A program made the position numbers and the translations under genes. This document shows, in pieces, positions 4,694 through 5,442 of a DNA stretch of 5,442 nt. Every line of letters begins with the position of its first letter. The first letter of the stretch is position 1. This DNA comes from JBBRYB01 sp038238115 (GTDB lineage: Bacteria > Actinomycetota > Actinomycetes > Propionibacteriales > Nocardioidaceae): contig JBBRYB010000160.1 of the NCBI GenBank assembly GCA_038238115.1, positions 1 through 5,442 on the forward strand, in the 5' to 3' direction. The notes below the pieces were generated by a model. The model ran no database searches. It had not been told where the DNA came from and saw only the letters and a program-made list of their open reading frames with translations.

Positions 4694-4893
4694 CGCCGCT
4701 CGCACCAACCCTAGAAGAAGACGGCACGCCGGCACGCACTCCATCCAGCACAACCTCAAGAGACCGCTGGCACCTCCGCGACAAAATCACCCGCCCTGTG
4801 GCCGAGCCGCCCACGAGTAGACTCCTCATCGGTCCGCCAAGCGACCATCCAATGGAACATGGCAGGTTTTCCACAGGCAACTCCGCACGTCCC
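4694..4893. other. intergenic region between transposase-like gene and tRNA-Arg
   Basis: No gene is supported in these 200 bases. There is no hairpin with a T tract after the transposase stop. The acquired segment should end here or upstream if tRNA-Arg and the transporter are chromosomal. The only similarity to the left side of the gene pair is TCTACTC (minus strand, near 4816-4822), inverted relative to 2140-2146, too short to be called a terminal repeat. TAGACT near 4818-4823 matches TANNNT and could belong to the tRNA promoter, but it lies about 70 bases upstream and has no clear -35. Confidence 0.4.
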
Positions 4894-4966
4894 GCCCTCG
4901 TAGCTCAGGGGATAGAGCAACGGTTTCCTAAACCGTGTGCCGCAGGTTCGAATCCTGCCGAGGGCG
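4894..4966 (+). tRNA. tRNA-Arg (anticodon CCT)
   Basis: All four arms pair. The acceptor stem is GCCCTCG 4894-4900 with CGAGGGC 4959-4965. The D stem is GCTC 4903-4906 with GAGC 4915-4918. The anticodon stem is ACGGT 4920-4924 with ACCGT 4932-4936 around loop TTCCTAA, which places CCT at 4927-4929. The T stem is GCAGG 4942-4946 with CCTGC 4954-4958 around TTCGAAT. The variable loop is five bases, the discriminator is G at 4966, and CCA is not encoded. The anticodon reads AGG arginine codons. The gene is complete and its 3' end faces the sugar transporter, so the transposase pair on its 5' side was not inserted by 3'-end capture of this tRNA. Confidence 0.97.
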
Positions 4967-5104
4967 CCGCACGACGTCGCGAGACGCTCGACGTACGAAC
5001 ACTCCCTTGGGAATCGACGGCGTACGACGTGGGAATGGTCGCATCTGTTCGTTCGATGCCAGATCTGCGCGCGCGGCTGTTCGGAGGTATTGTCGCCGTC
5101 GATC

Positions 5105-5110
5105 TAGTTT
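5105..5110 (+). promoter_or_regulatory. candidate -10 box for the sugar transporter gene
   Basis: TAGTTT matches TANNNT and would start transcription near 5117, leaving a leader of about 30 bases that carries the ribosome binding site. No good -35 lies 16-18 bases upstream. The rest of 4967-5146 shows no gene, no clear terminator for the tRNA and no recognisable regulatory RNA. Confidence 0.25.
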
Positions 5111-5146
5111 CTGCTTCCCAGGTAACCGGCGCTGAGGAGGCAGCGG

Positions 5147-5442
5147 ATGACCACCGAATCCAAGGAGCGGGAACCCCAGGGTGAGGGCGTGCTGGCGGGC
5201 CTTGACTCTCAGGTCACGACCTCTTTCTACTGGTATCTCTCGGTGCTGGCATGTATCGGCGGGTTCTTGTTCGGCTACGACACCGCCGTCATCGGCTCGG
5301 TGTTGGACTTCATTCCGTACGACCTGGGAAGCATCGCGACCGGGTATCTCGTCGCCGGCGCCTCGAACGGAGCCGCCGTCGCACCGCTCGCAGCGGGGAC
5401 GTACACCGAAAAGTTCGGCCGCAAGTCCCTCCAGATCATCGA
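5147..5442 (+). CDS. MFS sugar porter (N-terminal 98 residues, cut by window end)
   Basis: The ATG at 5147 has a consensus ribosome binding site, GAGGAGG at 5134-5140, six bases upstream. After a polar N terminus of about 27 residues, the first membrane helix (about 29-50) contains GGFLFGYDTAVIG at 38-50, the classic first-helix signature of sugar porters (major facilitator superfamily). The second helix (about 63-84, ATGYLVAGASNGAAVAPLAAG) is followed by the loop 2-3 motif G84-TYT-E88-K-F-G-R-K93, which matches GxxxD(R/K)xGR(R/K) with Glu for Asp. The short loop VLDFIPYDLG between helices 1 and 2 recalls a subgroup common in Mycobacteriales. It would import a sugar or polyol with protons across the cytoplasmic membrane; the substrate cannot be read from this part. 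The full protein is usually 450-500 residues, so about four fifths lie beyond the window. Confidence 0.93.
   Translation, partial: MTTESKEREPQGEGVLAGLDSQVTTSFYWYLSVLACIGGFLFGYDTAVIGSVLDFIPYDLGSIATGYLVAGASNGAAVAPLAAGTYTEKFGRKSLQII

Noticed and set aside
4694..4893. Terminal inverted repeat of the recombinase/transposase unit (TCTACTC shared with 2140-2146)
   Set aside because: Only 7 bp match, with no extension on either side; expected by chance in a region of this size.
4894..4966. tRNA-Arg as the insertion site of the recombinase/transposase segment
   Set aside because: The tRNA is complete and the segment lies on its 5' side, whereas integrases insert at tRNA 3' ends. No copy of its 3' end occurs elsewhere in the window.
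4393..5184. 263-codon plus-strand frame running through the end of the transposase gene, the tRNA and the transporter start
   Set aside because: It reads through a complete tRNA gene and overlaps two genes in a wrong frame; the product is Pro/Arg-rich with no domain character.

Overview
This is high-GC actinobacterial DNA. The best phylogenetic hint is the start of a sugar-porter family MFS protein at the right end, of a type I associate with Mycobacteriales (the Rhodococcus, Gordonia, Dietzia and Mycobacterium relatives). A DUF427 protein beside a membrane-anchored glutaredoxin fits the same group. This placement is inference from protein style, not from a search.

Left part (1-1498, minus strand). 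Positions 1-192 form a small gene-less block bounded by 18-bp imperfect inverted repeats that start GGCACTGTTGC, like a MITE or the collapsed ends of an insertion sequence. Next comes a minus-strand operon-like run, read in the order DUF427 protein (1498-1166), glutaredoxin-like protein with two C-terminal membrane segments (about 1083-611) and a 59-residue membrane peptide (425-246). The glutaredoxin gene is split by a frameshift near 914-918. The 185 nt after it (426-610) hold an unresolved hydrophobic reading.

Middle (1499-4893). This looks like acquired DNA. A 26-bp sequence at 1803-1828 (minus strand) matches, from memory and with one mismatch, the 3' end of an actinobacterial tRNA-Val(CAC). 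It is followed 38 bp later by an AlpA/Xis-type helix-turn-helix gene (2073-1867), so it resembles the attR or attP end of an element extending to the right. Divergent from the HTH gene is a two-gene unit. Its first gene (2155-3129) has the shape of a tyrosine recombinase, but the first catalytic Arg, the box II His, the His of the LGH motif and the nucleophilic Tyr are all replaced (Tyr is Phe305). The second gene (3122-4693) overlaps it by 8 nt (ATGGGTAG) and encodes a 523-residue DDE transposase-like protein with an apparently intact D199, D301, E466 core. A perfect 16-bp inverted repeat with a 4-nt loop (2147-2182) covers the start codon of the recombinase-like gene. A catalytically dead tyrosine recombinase translationally coupled to an intact-looking DDE enzyme is the most interesting content of the window.

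Right part (4894-5442, plus strand). An intact tRNA-Arg(CCT) at 4894-4966 is followed by the first 98 codons of the sugar transporter gene, with a strong ribosome binding site. This looks like ordinary chromosome, so the acquired segment probably ends between 4694 and 4893, although no terminal repeat could be identified there.
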